DNA of 59,419 nucleotides from NCBI RefSeq assembly GCF_030697925.1, contig NZ_JAUYOJ010000130.1:1-59419 (forward strand). Direction: 5' to 3'. How positions within the stretch are numbered: position 1 is the first letter of the stretch; every line of letters starts with the position of its first letter. Below, piece after piece: positions 17,718-26,760 of this stretch. Both the position numbers and the translations under genes were made by a program. The notes beneath the pieces were generated by a model. It had not been told where the DNA came from. It ran no database searches and worked only from the letters and a program-made list of their open reading frames with translations. This DNA comes from Phenylobacterium sp. (GTDB taxonomy: Bacteria; Pseudomonadota; Alphaproteobacteria; Caulobacterales; Caulobacteraceae).

Positions 17718-18258
17718 CACCGCCACCGGGGAAACCGGCGAAGCCCTGCGCGCCGCCGTGGTCAAGCTGAACATCTTCAGGATGATGGCCCACGCGGAGA
17801 CCTGCGCCGTGCCGCAGATGCGTCTGGGCGGGGCGATCCTGGCCAAGCAGGAGCTGAGCCACCACCTGCGCGAACTGCTCATCCTGCTGGTCGCCAACCT
17901 GGAAGGCGGCGCCTATGAATGGGTGCAGCACGTCCCCATCGCCGAGGGCGTGGGCGTGCCGTCCGCCCAGATCGTGGCCATCGGCGAGGGCGAGCTGGCG
18001 GCCCCGGTCTTCGACGCCGCCGAGCAGGCCCTGCTGGCCTTCGGCCGCCAGGTCATCGAGACCGTCCGCGTGGAGGACGCGGTTTTCGCCGAAGCCAAGC
18101 GCTGGTTCTCCGACCGCGAGATCGTCGAAGCGATCCTGACCATCGGCTTCTACATGACCATGGCGAGGCTCACCGAGGCGACCTGCACGCCGATCGACCC
18201 GCCCGCCGGCATGAAGGTGTTCAACTCCGCCCAGCGCGCCGCGGGGGCGCCGGCGTGA
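17689..18258 (+). CDS. Carboxymuconolactone decarboxylase family (AhpD-like) protein
   Basis: 189 residues from ATG 17689 (MSRLPLVDPDTATGE). Family features are the early helix FRMMAHAETCAVPQM and HHLRELLILLVANLEGGAYEWVQH. The usual AhpD/CMD motif ExxCxxC is replaced by EGGAYEWVQHVPIAE, so no redox cysteine pair is present. It fits the carboxymuconolactone-decarboxylase side of the family, which often acts on lactones or gamma-keto acids, rather than a peroxidase. It is coupled to the TetR gene upstream and to the lactonase-like gene downstream (GTGA overlap). The reaction is not established. Confidence 0.85.
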   Translation: MSRLPLVDPDTATGETGEALRAAVVKLNIFRMMAHAETCAVPQMRLGGAILAKQELSHHLRELLILLVANLEGGAYEWVQHVPIAEGVGVPSAQIVAIGEGELAAPVFDAAEQALLAFGRQVIETVRVEDAVFAEAKRWFSDREIVEAILTIGFYMTMARLTEATCTPIDPPAGMKVFNSAQRAAGAPA

Positions 18259-19013
18259 GCGTCGAGCTCTTCGCCTTCACCTGCGGCCACCTGACCATTC
18301 CGCACGGCTTCTTGCTAGAGGGCCGCGACGGTTGGATCACCGTGCCGATCCCCGCCTATCTGATCGTCCACCCCAAGGGCCGGGCGGTGTTCGACAGCGG
18401 CCTGCACATCCAGACCCAGACCGACCCGGTCGGCTATATGGGCGCGGCGGGCTTGAAATACGCGACCTTCCATTTCCATCCCGGTGAGGAGCTGGCCGCC
18501 CGGCTGGCGGCCATCCAGGTCGATGCGACCTCGGTGGAGTATGTGGTCAATTCGCACTGGCACTACGACCACGCTGGCGGCAACGCCCAGGTCCCCAACG
18601 CCGATGTGGTGGTCCAGGGGCGCGAGGTGAGCCACGCCTTCGCCGCCGGCGCCGCCGCGGGCTACCTCAAGCAGGACTTCGACACAGGCCAGCGGCTCAA
18701 GCAGGTGGACGGCGAACACGACCTGTTCGGCGACGGCTCGGTGGTCTGCTTGCCGACCTACGGCCACACGCCGGGCCACCAGTCGCTGCGGGTCAGGACG
18801 GCGGGCGGCGAGTTCATTCTCTGCGGCGACGCCTGCTACCTCAAGGAATCCCTGGAGAACCTGCACGCCCCCGGGGTGATCGCCGACAAGCCCGCCGCCC
18901 TTTCCGTCTTCCACCGGTTCCGGGCGATGCAGGCCCGCGGCGCGCGGATCATGTACGGCCACGACCCCGACTTCTGGAAGACCATCCCCCAAGCGCCCGT
19001 CAGGCTGGGCTAG
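18255..19013 (+). CDS. Metallo-beta-lactamase fold hydrolase, N-acyl homoserine lactonase type
   Basis: 252 residues from GTG 18255, whose TGA-overlapping start (GTGA) couples it to the upstream gene. The zinc motif is HWHYDHAGG (His101, His103, Asp105, His106), followed by the later ligands TYGHTPGHQS (His), LCGDACYL (Asp) and MYGHDPDFW (His). The pattern of N-terminal ELFAFTCGHL plus IPAYLIVHPKGRAVFDSGLH is typical of the AHL-lactonase (AttM/AiiA) subfamily. The cassette context (CMD-like protein and SDR) makes degradation of a lactone substrate likely; whether it acts on quorum signals is unknown. Confidence 0.88.
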   Translation: MSVELFAFTCGHLTIPHGFLLEGRDGWITVPIPAYLIVHPKGRAVFDSGLHIQTQTDPVGYMGAAGLKYATFHFHPGEELAARLAAIQVDATSVEYVVNSHWHYDHAGGNAQVPNADVVVQGREVSHAFAAGAAAGYLKQDFDTGQRLKQVDGEHDLFGDGSVVCLPTYGHTPGHQSLRVRTAGGEFILCGDACYLKESLENLHAPGVIADKPAALSVFHRFRAMQARGARIMYGHDPDFWKTIPQAPVRLG

Positions 19014-19017
19014 GATC

Positions 19018-19854
19018 ATGACGCAGACCGAACTGAAACCCCGTCCGCCCAGCGCCGAGTCCCTCGGTGAGGCCCCCGGCCGCGGCCGGCTGGCCGGGCG
19101 GCGCATCCTGGTGGTCGGCGGCGGACAGCGGGTGTTCGACGCGGCCACAGACCCGATCGGCAACGGCCGCGCCATGTGCCTGCTCTACGCCCGCGAAGGC
19201 GCCAAGGTCGCCGTCGCCGATGTCAACCTGGCCAGCGCCGAGGAGACCGCCCGGCTGATCCGCGAGGCGGGCGGCGATGCCGAGGCGGTGGAGGCCGACG
19301 TCACCGTCGAGGCCGACATGGTGCGGATGTTCGAGGAGGCCTCGGCCGCGCTCGGGGGCCTGGACGGCCTTGTCTACAATGTCGGGACCTTCGGCGGGAC
19401 GGGGCTGCGCGGCTTCGACATCGAGGAGTGGGACCGCATCTTCGCCATCAACCTGCGTGGGGCCATGCTCTGTTGCCGCGAGGGGCTGGAGCGGCTGGAG
19501 GCCGGCTCGCCCATCGTGCTGATCTCGTCCATCGCCGCCCTGCGGGCCGGCTCGCAACTGGTGGCCTACGACACCTCCAAGGCGGCGCTGGCGGCCCTCA
19601 TGCGCCATAGCGCGCTCGCGGGCGGCAAGCGCGGCATCCGGGTCAACACCGTCTATCCGGGCTTGGTCGATACCCCCAACGGCCGCGCGGCCGGGGCCGG
19701 CCGGCCCTCCCGCGGCAAGGGCGAGCACCTGCCCTTTGGCCGCCAGGCCACCGCCTGGGAGATCGCCTACGCGACCCTGTTCTTCATGTCCGACGAGAGC
19801 GTCTATGTGACGTCCCAGCAGCTCGCGGTGGATTCCGGCGCCAGCGGCCTCTGA
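19018..19854 (+). CDS. Short-chain dehydrogenase/reductase
   Basis: 278 residues with an N-terminal extension of about 27 residues. The cofactor-binding loop is unusual: VVGGGQRVFDAATDPIGNG in place of the compact TGxxxGIG. Further motifs are the VYNVG block, the catalytic SSIAAL serine and YDTSKAAL (YxxxK), so the active site looks complete. The C-terminus ends SQQLAVDSGASGL, typical of the family. It starts 5 bases after the lactonase-like gene and closes the TetR cassette, so it probably oxidises or reduces the same substrate class. Cofactor preference cannot be read reliably because of the altered loop. Confidence 0.88.
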   Translation: MTQTELKPRPPSAESLGEAPGRGRLAGRRILVVGGGQRVFDAATDPIGNGRAMCLLYAREGAKVAVADVNLASAEETARLIREAGGDAEAVEADVTVEADMVRMFEEASAALGGLDGLVYNVGTFGGTGLRGFDIEEWDRIFAINLRGAMLCCREGLERLEAGSPIVLISSIAALRAGSQLVAYDTSKAALAALMRHSALAGGKRGIRVNTVYPGLVDTPNGRAAGAGRPSRGKGEHLPFGRQATAWEIAYATLFFMSDESVYVTSQQLAVDSGASGL

Positions 19855-19857
19855 GAC

Positions 19858-21729
19858 TCAGGTCCGCGTGGCGAACTCGGCGTCGCCGGTGGCCGCCACC
19901 ACCTGGTCGTCGAAGGAGGCGTGGGCCGAGGTGTAGAGGTGGGCGTAGAGCCCGCCATGGGCCATCAGTTCGTCGTGCGGCCCCTGTTCCAGGATACGGC
20001 CCTGCTGCAGCACCACGATGCGGTCGGCGTCGCGGATGGTCGCCAGCCGGTGGGCGATGACCATGCAGGTGCGGCCGGCGAACAGCACCTTCAGCGCCTT
20101 CTGGATCGCCTGCTCGGTGAAGGAGTCGATATTGGCTGTGGCCTCGTCGAGGATCAGGATCTGCGGGTCGGCCACCAGGGCTCTCGCGAACGAGATCAGC
20201 TGTCGCTGGCCCATGGAGATGTTGCGGCCCCGCTGGCCGAGCATGGTCTGGTAGCCCTCGGGCAGGCGCATGATGAAGTCGTGGGCCGAGACCGCCTTGG
20301 CCGCGGCGATCACGTCGTCGGTGGTGGCGCCCTCGGTGTTGTAGCGGATGTTCTGCTCGATCGTGCCGGTGAACAGGAACGGCTCCTGCAGCACCATGCC
20401 GATGGTGGCGCCCAGCGAATCTAGGGTCACGTCGCGCACGTCGTGGCCGCCCACCAGCACCTGGCCCTGATCCACCTCATAGAACCGGTGGGTCAGCGCG
20501 ATGATCGAGGTCTTGCCCGACCCGGTCGGCCCCACCAGGGCCACCACCTCCTTGGGCCGCACGGTCAGGCTGATGTCGTGCAGCACCGGGCGCTTGGGAT
20601 CGTAGCCGAAGGTGACGTTCTTGAACTCGACCGTGGCCGGGATGTCCTTCAGCGGGATGGCGTCGGGCTTGTCCTGGATGGCGATGGAAACGTCCAGCAC
20701 CTCGAAGATCCGGTGCCCGGCGGCCATGGCCCGCTGCATGATCGTGTACTGCATCGACAGCATGCGGACCGGATCGAAGAACCGCTGCACATAGAAGATG
20801 AAGGCGACCATGACGCCTACGTCGAGGCGTCCGCCCAGCACCGCCCCGCCGCCCACCACGATGACGATGGCCATGGCGAAGCCGGTGAGCACGTCCACCG
20901 TCGGCACCATGATCTGGGTCATCCAGGCCGCCCCGTTCTGGGCGTCCATGTTCTCGCGGGCCTTGTCCTTGTAGAGCTCGAAGTTCACCGCCTCGCGGCG
21001 GGTCTCCTGCACCGTGCGGATGCCGTTGATGTTCTCGGCCAGGGCCGAGTTGGCGGTGGACGAGGCGTCGCGCGCCTCGCGGAAGCTGGACTTCGAGAAC
21101 GGCAGCCAGATCGCGCGGATCGCGATCAGCGCCGGCAGCACGGTCAGGGTCAGCAGGCCGAGCTTCAGGTCCATGCTCAGCAAGACGGCCGTGATGCCGA
21201 CCAGCATGACCACGTCGCCGATGGCGCCGGTGGAGCTCTCCAGGAACTCCTGCAGGGCGTTCACGTCCCCCTGCAGTCGGGCCATGATCCGGCCCACATG
21301 GGTTTTGTCCATGAAGGACAGCGACACGTCCTGGAAGTGGTCGAACATCTTGCGGCGGATGTCGAAAATCACCCGCTGGGCGAGGCGCGCCGACAGCCAT
21401 TGCTCCACGAAGAAGGCGACGGAATAGACCGCCACCAGGCCCGCGAAGGCGACCAGCGTGCGGTCCAGTTTCTCCGCGTCCCCGGTCACCGCCGAATTGA
21501 CCGCCTGGCCGATCACGGCCGGAATCGCCACCACCGAGACCGCGGCGAACAGCACCGCGACCACAGCCATGGCGAAGGCCTTCTTGTGCGGCCTGAGGAA
21601 TACGAGGAACCGGCGCGCGACCTTGGTGTCGAAGGTCCCGAAGATGTCGTCGCCCTCGGAAGACCCCAGCGAAGCGCGCGGCTGGCGCGGCGCCTCGTTC
21701 GAGGGGATGTCGGCGGTGACGTCGCTCAT
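19858..21729 (-). CDS. ABC exporter subunit (membrane plus ATPase), consensus catalytic Glu
   Basis: 623 residues: six-helix exporter domain (about 35-335) then ATPase. Walker A GPTGSGKTS, Q-loop VLQEPFLF, Walker B ILILDEATANID with the catalytic Glu, and H-loop VIAHRLATI. The signature is NISMGQRQ instead of LSGGQ. It is the downstream partner of the exporter half at 21726-23609, joined by an ATGA overlap. The combination of a catalytic Glu here and an Asp in the partner is the classic heterodimeric exporter arrangement (LmrCD, BmrCD, TM287/288). Substrate unknown. Confidence 0.93.
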   Translation of the reverse strand: MSDVTADIPSNEAPRQPRASLGSSEGDDIFGTFDTKVARRFLVFLRPHKKAFAMAVVAVLFAAVSVVAIPAVIGQAVNSAVTGDAEKLDRTLVAFAGLVAVYSVAFFVEQWLSARLAQRVIFDIRRKMFDHFQDVSLSFMDKTHVGRIMARLQGDVNALQEFLESSTGAIGDVVMLVGITAVLLSMDLKLGLLTLTVLPALIAIRAIWLPFSKSSFREARDASSTANSALAENINGIRTVQETRREAVNFELYKDKARENMDAQNGAAWMTQIMVPTVDVLTGFAMAIVIVVGGGAVLGGRLDVGVMVAFIFYVQRFFDPVRMLSMQYTIMQRAMAAGHRIFEVLDVSIAIQDKPDAIPLKDIPATVEFKNVTFGYDPKRPVLHDISLTVRPKEVVALVGPTGSGKTSIIALTHRFYEVDQGQVLVGGHDVRDVTLDSLGATIGMVLQEPFLFTGTIEQNIRYNTEGATTDDVIAAAKAVSAHDFIMRLPEGYQTMLGQRGRNISMGQRQLISFARALVADPQILILDEATANIDSFTEQAIQKALKVLFAGRTCMVIAHRLATIRDADRIVVLQQGRILEQGPHDELMAHGGLYAHLYTSAHASFDDQVVAATGDAEFATRT

Positions 21730-23609
21730 CCGCGGACCTCCTCGATCTCGGGCGCCGGCGCGTCGTCCAGCACGGCCTCGGCGTCCGAGCGGGTCTGCAG
21801 CTCATAGAGGTCGGCATAGACTCCGCCCTGCCGGACCAGCTCGGCATGGGTCCCGCGCTCGACCACCTGGCCATCGTCCAGGACGATGATGTGGTCGGCG
21901 TGCATCAGGGACGACAGGCGGTGGGCGATGACGATTGTGGCCTTGGTCTGGGTGGCGTGGGCCAGCGCGTCGCGCACGCGGCGTTCGGTCACCGCGTCGA
22001 TGGCGGCGGTGGAGTCGTCGAAGATCATCACGCCGGGTCCGGGCACCACCCCGCGGGCGATGCTCATCCGCTGGCGCTGGCCTCCGGACAGGGCTACGCC
22101 GCGCTCACCGACCCGAGTCTCATAGGCCTCCGGCAGGCCGGCGATATGGTCGTGAATCTGAGCGGTCTTGGCGGCGTCGACGATACGGTCCTCGGCCGCC
22201 CAGGGATCGGCATAGGCGACGTTGTGGCCGATGGACGAGTCGAACAGGAAGGCCTCCTGCTGCACCAGGCCGACATATTCCCGAAGGCTCGCCAGGGTCA
22301 TGTTGCGGATGTCCTGGCCGTCGATGGTGACCGCCCCGCCGGTGACGTCGTAGAAGCGCGGGATCAGGTTGGCGAGGGTCGACTTGCCGCTGCCCGGCGG
22401 CCCGACGACGCCCAGGGTCTGGCCCGCGCGCACCTCGAAGCTGACATCCTTCAGGACCTGCTTGCCGCCCGGGTCGTAGGCGAAATCCACATGGTCGAAC
22501 CGCAGCGTGCCCTGCGTGGGCGCCAGCGGTTTCGCGCCGGGCGCATCGGCGATCTCCGGCTCCAGGTCCAGCACTTCGAACAGCCGCGCCCCGGACGAAG
22601 TGGCCCGCGCCGCGGCGTTGAAGATCATGGCGATCTGGCGGATCGGGGTCTGCAGCAGGGTCATATAGGTGAGGAACTCGGTGAGCTTGCCCACCGTCAT
22701 GGTCCCGTCGATCACCTTGTGGCCGCCGTACCAGAGCAGCACCCCCATGGAGCCGTAGAACGAGACCTGCATCACCGACACCGCCCGGAACCGCAGGGTG
22801 ATGCGCTTGTAGGAATAGTGGAGCGCATCCAGCGAGGCGGCGTCGAACTTGGCCATCTCGAAGCGCTTGCCGGCGAAGGCGCGCACCACGCGGATGCCCT
22901 GCAGGTTCTCTTCCATGGTGAGCGTCAGGATCGCCATCAGCTCCTGAACCCGCAGCCAGGTGACCCGCAGCAGGAAGCCCATCCGCCCCAGCGCCGCGCC
23001 CGCGACCGGCACGAAGGCCAGGCCGATCAGGCCCATGACCACGTCAGTCGACAGCATCATGTAGCTGGCGAAGCCCAGCAGCAGGGCCAGCGTCAGGGCC
23101 TGCATCATGCCGCCCTGGATGAAGACCCGCGCCCCCTCCAGGTCGAGCATGCCCCGGGTGATCAGGTCGCCGGAGTGGATGCGGTCGTGGAAGCCGAAGC
23201 TGAGCCGCTGGAGCTGCTGGAAGAAGCGCAGTCTCAGGTCGTAGCCCACCTGCTGGCTGACATATTCCCCGTGATAGCCGGCGGCCATGGTCATCAGGCC
23301 CCGCACGATGGTCGCGGCGATCACCAGCAGGGCCGTGCCCCACAGCGCCGCCTGGGCCTCCGCCGCATGGCCGGCGCCGGCCGTGAGCAGCACCTGGGCC
23401 TGGTCCACCGCATTGCCGAACAGGCGCGGCAAGGCGAGGCTCGCCACGGCGGACCCAAGGGAGCAGATGATGGCCAGCGACACGCGACCCGGATACTTCA
23501 GGGCCAGCGCGGTGATCCGCTGCAAGACCCTGGGCATCTGACTGACATCCACCTTCGGTGCGGAGTCAGAAGGTCCCGCCCTCCGCTGGGAGGGGGGAGA
23601 ATCACTCAT
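21726..23609 (-). CDS. ABC exporter subunit with degenerate ATPase site
   Basis: 627 residues from ATG 23609 (MSDSPPSQRRAG); an alternative ATG at 23621 adds four residues but sits inside an inverted repeat. Membrane domain about 45-345, then ATPase: Walker A GPPGSGKST, Q-loop VQQEAFLF, signature VALSGGQRQR and Walker B VMIFDDSTAAID, where the catalytic Glu is Asp. This marks the degenerate nucleotide site of a heterodimeric exporter. It is first in a two-gene operon with an operator-like dyad at its start. Confidence 0.92.
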   Translation of the reverse strand: MSDSPPSQRRAGPSDSAPKVDVSQMPRVLQRITALALKYPGRVSLAIICSLGSAVASLALPRLFGNAVDQAQVLLTAGAGHAAEAQAALWGTALLVIAATIVRGLMTMAAGYHGEYVSQQVGYDLRLRFFQQLQRLSFGFHDRIHSGDLITRGMLDLEGARVFIQGGMMQALTLALLLGFASYMMLSTDVVMGLIGLAFVPVAGAALGRMGFLLRVTWLRVQELMAILTLTMEENLQGIRVVRAFAGKRFEMAKFDAASLDALHYSYKRITLRFRAVSVMQVSFYGSMGVLLWYGGHKVIDGTMTVGKLTEFLTYMTLLQTPIRQIAMIFNAAARATSSGARLFEVLDLEPEIADAPGAKPLAPTQGTLRFDHVDFAYDPGGKQVLKDVSFEVRAGQTLGVVGPPGSGKSTLANLIPRFYDVTGGAVTIDGQDIRNMTLASLREYVGLVQQEAFLFDSSIGHNVAYADPWAAEDRIVDAAKTAQIHDHIAGLPEAYETRVGERGVALSGGQRQRMSIARGVVPGPGVMIFDDSTAAIDAVTERRVRDALAHATQTKATIVIAHRLSSLMHADHIIVLDDGQVVERGTHAELVRQGGVYADLYELQTRSDAEAVLDDAPAPEIEEVRG

Positions 23610-23978
23610 CACAATTTCCATGTCCGAGTATGGAAACTATTTTGCGGCGCCGGTTCCCCGCGCGCCAGACACGATTTGACGACATGGATGAAATATAGAT
23701 TTGTCCGTATGCGCCGTTCTACAGGGCGCCCTTGACGGCGCCGGGCCGGCCTCATGGCCTACCGCTGGGCCGAAACGCCCGGGCCCGATCCGGTCGCCGT
23801 ACGGATTTCACACGGCGTTGTCGCCGCCGCGATCCCCTGTCATGGTGGGTTTACGAGACGGAAAGGCCCAAGCCCGCGCGCATATTTCGCGTTGTCGGCC
23901 GGCCGCAAAACTCCGTCGCGCACCATAGAAAAAGCGCCGCGCCGCCGTTCCTCCGGCCCGTGGCGACGGGAGGATTTG
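23610..23978. promoter_or_regulatory. Divergent promoter region with ABC-operon operator candidate
   Basis: A 369-base gene-free stretch between the exporter operon and the acyl-CoA ligase. At 23615-23636 lies TTTCCAT-N8-ATGGAAA, an inverted repeat of two 7-base arms overlapping the alternative start codon of the exporter, resembling a MarR/TetR-type operator. An A/T-rich AAAATAG precedes it on the minus strand and may be a -10 element. Upstream of the ligase I see only the ribosome-binding sequence GGGAGGA before ATG 23979. Confidence 0.45.
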
Positions 23979-25565
23979 ATGGAAGATTTGAAAGAGCGCG
24001 TGAGCCTGGACCAGGCCCTGGAAGCGGCCGCCACGGTCGGCATGACCACCGCCGTCTGGGCTCGGGTGCATCCCGACAAGGCCGCGGCCATCGACCCCGG
24101 CGGCCGGACCAAGACCTTCGCCCAGCTCAACGCCGCGGCCAACCGGCTCGCCCGTCTCTTCCGTCAGCACGGCCTCAAGGCCGGCGATTCCCTGGCCCTG
24201 GTCTGCTCCAATCGCGCCGAGTTCGTGGAGGTCCTGGCCGCCACCCTGCGGGCCGGCATCCGCTTCACCCCGGTGAACTGGCACCTGACCGTCGACGAGA
24301 TCGCCTACATCATCAAGGACTGCGAGGCCAAGATCCTGGTCGGCGAGGCCCGGGTGGCCAGCGTCGGACCCGCCGCCGAGCAATGCCCCGACCTGGTCCT
24401 GAAGCTCGCGGTCGGTGGGGCCATTCCGGGCTTCGTCGACTACGACACCGCGCTCGCCCCGCTCGACGGCTCCGACATCCCCGACCCCGTGCTCGGCAAT
24501 TCGATGATGTACACCTCGGGAACCACCGGCCGGCCGAAGGGCGTCTTCCGCCCGGCCCCGGTGATCACCCCCCAGGCCATGTACGCCCTGCGCGGCTACG
24601 ATCACGAGACCTCGATCCAGCTCTGCGCCGGCCCAGCCTATCACGCCGCGCCGCTGGCCTTCGACGTCCGCGCCGCCATGGGCGCCGGCGTGCCGCTGCA
24701 CTTCATCGACAAGTGGGATTCCGAACTGGTCCTGAAGACCATCTCCGAGAAAAAGGTCACCCACCTGCACCTGGTGCCGATCATGTTCCAGCGGTTGCTG
24801 GCCCTGCCGCCGGAGGTGAAGGCCAGGTACGACGTCAGCCACGTGAAGTACATCGTCCACGGCGCGGCGCCCTGCCCGCCCGAGGTCAAGCACGCCATGA
24901 TCGAGTGGTTTGGCCCGATCCTATCGGAATACTATGCGGGCTCGGAGGGCGGCGCCGGCTTCACCATCTCCTCCGAGGAATGGCTGAAGAAGCCCGGCAG
25001 CGTCGGCAAACGCCCCATGCTGCTGCAGTGCCGGATCCTCGACGAAGCCGGTAACGACCTGCCCAACGGCGTGGCCGGCGGTATCTATCACCAACTCCCG
25101 CCCGGCGGCGGCTTCACCTATTACAAGGACGAGGCCAAGACCAACGCCAGCCGGGTGGACGGCTTCTTCACCATGGGCGACGTCGGCTATTTCGACGAGG
25201 ACGACTACCTGTTCCTCACCGGCCGCAACGCCGAGACCATCATCTCCGGCGGGGTGAACATCTATCCGCAGGAAGTCGACAACGAGCTGATCAAGCACGA
25301 GGCGGTGGCCGACTCCTCCACCGTCGGCGTGCCGCACGACGAGTGGGGCGAACAGGTCAAGGCGGTGATCCTGCTGAAGCCGGGCTACCAGCCATCGGAC
25401 CAGCTGGCCCAGGAGATCCTCGACTTCGGCCGCAAGACCCTGTCGGCCTTCAAGGTGCCCCGCAGCCTGGACTTCGTGACCGAACTGCCGCGATCCGAGG
25501 CCGGCAAGATCCAGCGCAACAAGGTCCGCGCCCCCTACTGGGAAGGCCGCACCCGGCAGATCTAG
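23979..25565 (+). CDS. Acyl-CoA synthetase (AMP-dependent ligase)
   Basis: 528 residues from ATG 23979, chosen for the GGGAGGA ribosome-binding site; earlier in-frame starts lie in untranslated leader. Forms acyl-CoA via acyl-AMP. ATP-binding P-loop MYTSGTTGRPKGV near 178, YYAGSEGGAG (in place of the common YGxTE), FDEDDYLFLTGRNAE hinge and C-terminal EAGKIQRNK with the catalytic Lys. The acyl chain is not determined. The alpha/beta hydrolase 23 bases downstream may be co-transcribed. Confidence 0.92.
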   Translation: MEDLKERVSLDQALEAAATVGMTTAVWARVHPDKAAAIDPGGRTKTFAQLNAAANRLARLFRQHGLKAGDSLALVCSNRAEFVEVLAATLRAGIRFTPVNWHLTVDEIAYIIKDCEAKILVGEARVASVGPAAEQCPDLVLKLAVGGAIPGFVDYDTALAPLDGSDIPDPVLGNSMMYTSGTTGRPKGVFRPAPVITPQAMYALRGYDHETSIQLCAGPAYHAAPLAFDVRAAMGAGVPLHFIDKWDSELVLKTISEKKVTHLHLVPIMFQRLLALPPEVKARYDVSHVKYIVHGAAPCPPEVKHAMIEWFGPILSEYYAGSEGGAGFTISSEEWLKKPGSVGKRPMLLQCRILDEAGNDLPNGVAGGIYHQLPPGGGFTYYKDEAKTNASRVDGFFTMGDVGYFDEDDYLFLTGRNAETIISGGVNIYPQEVDNELIKHEAVADSSTVGVPHDEWGEQVKAVILLKPGYQPSDQLAQEILDFGRKTLSAFKVPRSLDFVTELPRSEAGKIQRNKVRAPYWEGRTRQI

Positions 25566-25588
25566 GCGCAGCGCGACGAGGGGGGAGA

Positions 25589-26662
25589 ATGCCGGCGATC
25601 ACCCGGTGGGTTCGGGTCGGGCTCACGCTGTTCATCCTCGTCGCGGCGGTCGCGACCGCGCGGCTGTTCGCGCCGATCTCGACGCCGCCCTTCGAAGGCC
25701 CGGCCGGAAGGCCGCTAGCGGGCAGCATTGCGGTCGCCGAACGCTGGGCGATCAACGGCGTCGAGCAGTCCGTCATCATTCGGGGCCGCGACGCTTCCAA
25801 GCCGATCCTCGTCTGGCTTCATGGGGGGCCTGGATCCAGCGAGACGCCGATCCTGCGCGTGCTGAACGGCCGGCTCGAAGACTCCTTCACAGTCGTCTAC
25901 TGGGACCAGCGCCTGGCCGGCCAGACGCTCGATCCCCGCGCGCCGCCCCCCGAGAGCTTGACCGTCGATCAGATGGTCGCCGATCTCGACGTGCTGGTGA
26001 ACCGGCTCCGCGCCCGGCTTGGCCAGGACAAGGTCATCCTTGTCGGCCACTCCTGGGGCACGATGCTCGGGGTCCTCTACGCAACGCAGCATCCGAACAA
26101 GGTCTCGGCTTATGTCGGCATCGGGCAGATGGCCGATAAGCCGCGCGCCGAGGCGCTGTCCTACGCTTACGCCGTCGATCAGGCGCGACGCCGGCAGGAC
26201 GGCGAAGCGCTGCGCCAGCTCCGGGAGATCGGGCCGCCGCCCTATTCCGGCGAGGAAATCTTCGTGCAGCGCGCCTGGCTCGACGCGTTCGGCGGCGCCT
26301 CCTACGCGGACATGAGCCTTCCGCGCCTGATCCTGATGAGCCTCGGATCCTCAGAGGCGAACTGGCGCGACCTCTACGCCACCACGAACGGGGGCGTGCT
26401 GGGCGCCCGGCTTCTGGAGCCGCAACTCCTGAGCCGGAACCTCGACCGGACCTATCTAAGCTTCGAGGTCCCCGTGCTGATCGCCGCGGGTCGGCACGAC
26501 CACCTGACCAGCTCCACCCTGGTCCGGGACTATTTCGAGCGCATCCAGGCGCCCGCCAAGACGTTGGTCTGGTTCGAACGCTCCGGACACAATCCGCATC
26601 TGGAGGAGCCGGCGAAGTTCAACGCCTGGCTGGTCGACGCCCTGCGATCCTCGCCGCCATAG
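25589..26662 (+). CDS. Alpha/beta hydrolase, proline-iminopeptidase-like, membrane-anchored or exported
   Basis: 357 residues from ATG 25589 with GGGGGAGA ribosome-binding site. N-terminal hydrophobic segment VGLTLFILVAAVATARLFAP is a membrane anchor or signal. Catalytic parts: LHGGPGSSE oxyanion loop typical of prolyl iminopeptidases, VYWDQRLAG, GHSWGTMLG nucleophile elbow, AAGRHDHLT acid region and SGHNPHLEEP histidine. Some of its codon use is less GC-biased than its neighbours. Could be a peptidase or an ester hydrolase; substrate unknown. Confidence 0.87.
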   Translation: MPAITRWVRVGLTLFILVAAVATARLFAPISTPPFEGPAGRPLAGSIAVAERWAINGVEQSVIIRGRDASKPILVWLHGGPGSSETPILRVLNGRLEDSFTVVYWDQRLAGQTLDPRAPPPESLTVDQMVADLDVLVNRLRARLGQDKVILVGHSWGTMLGVLYATQHPNKVSAYVGIGQMADKPRAEALSYAYAVDQARRRQDGEALRQLREIGPPPYSGEEIFVQRAWLDAFGGASYADMSLPRLILMSLGSSEANWRDLYATTNGGVLGARLLEPQLLSRNLDRTYLSFEVPVLIAAGRHDHLTSSTLVRDYFERIQAPAKTLVWFERSGHNPHLEEPAKFNAWLVDALRSSPP

Positions 26663-26760
26663 CCATCCATCGGCGATACATCGCTTGGCCATCCCGCGCG
26701 GCCCCGCATAGGATCGCGCCAGCTCGGGGCGCGGCCTCGAAATCCAGTGGGGCTGAACCT

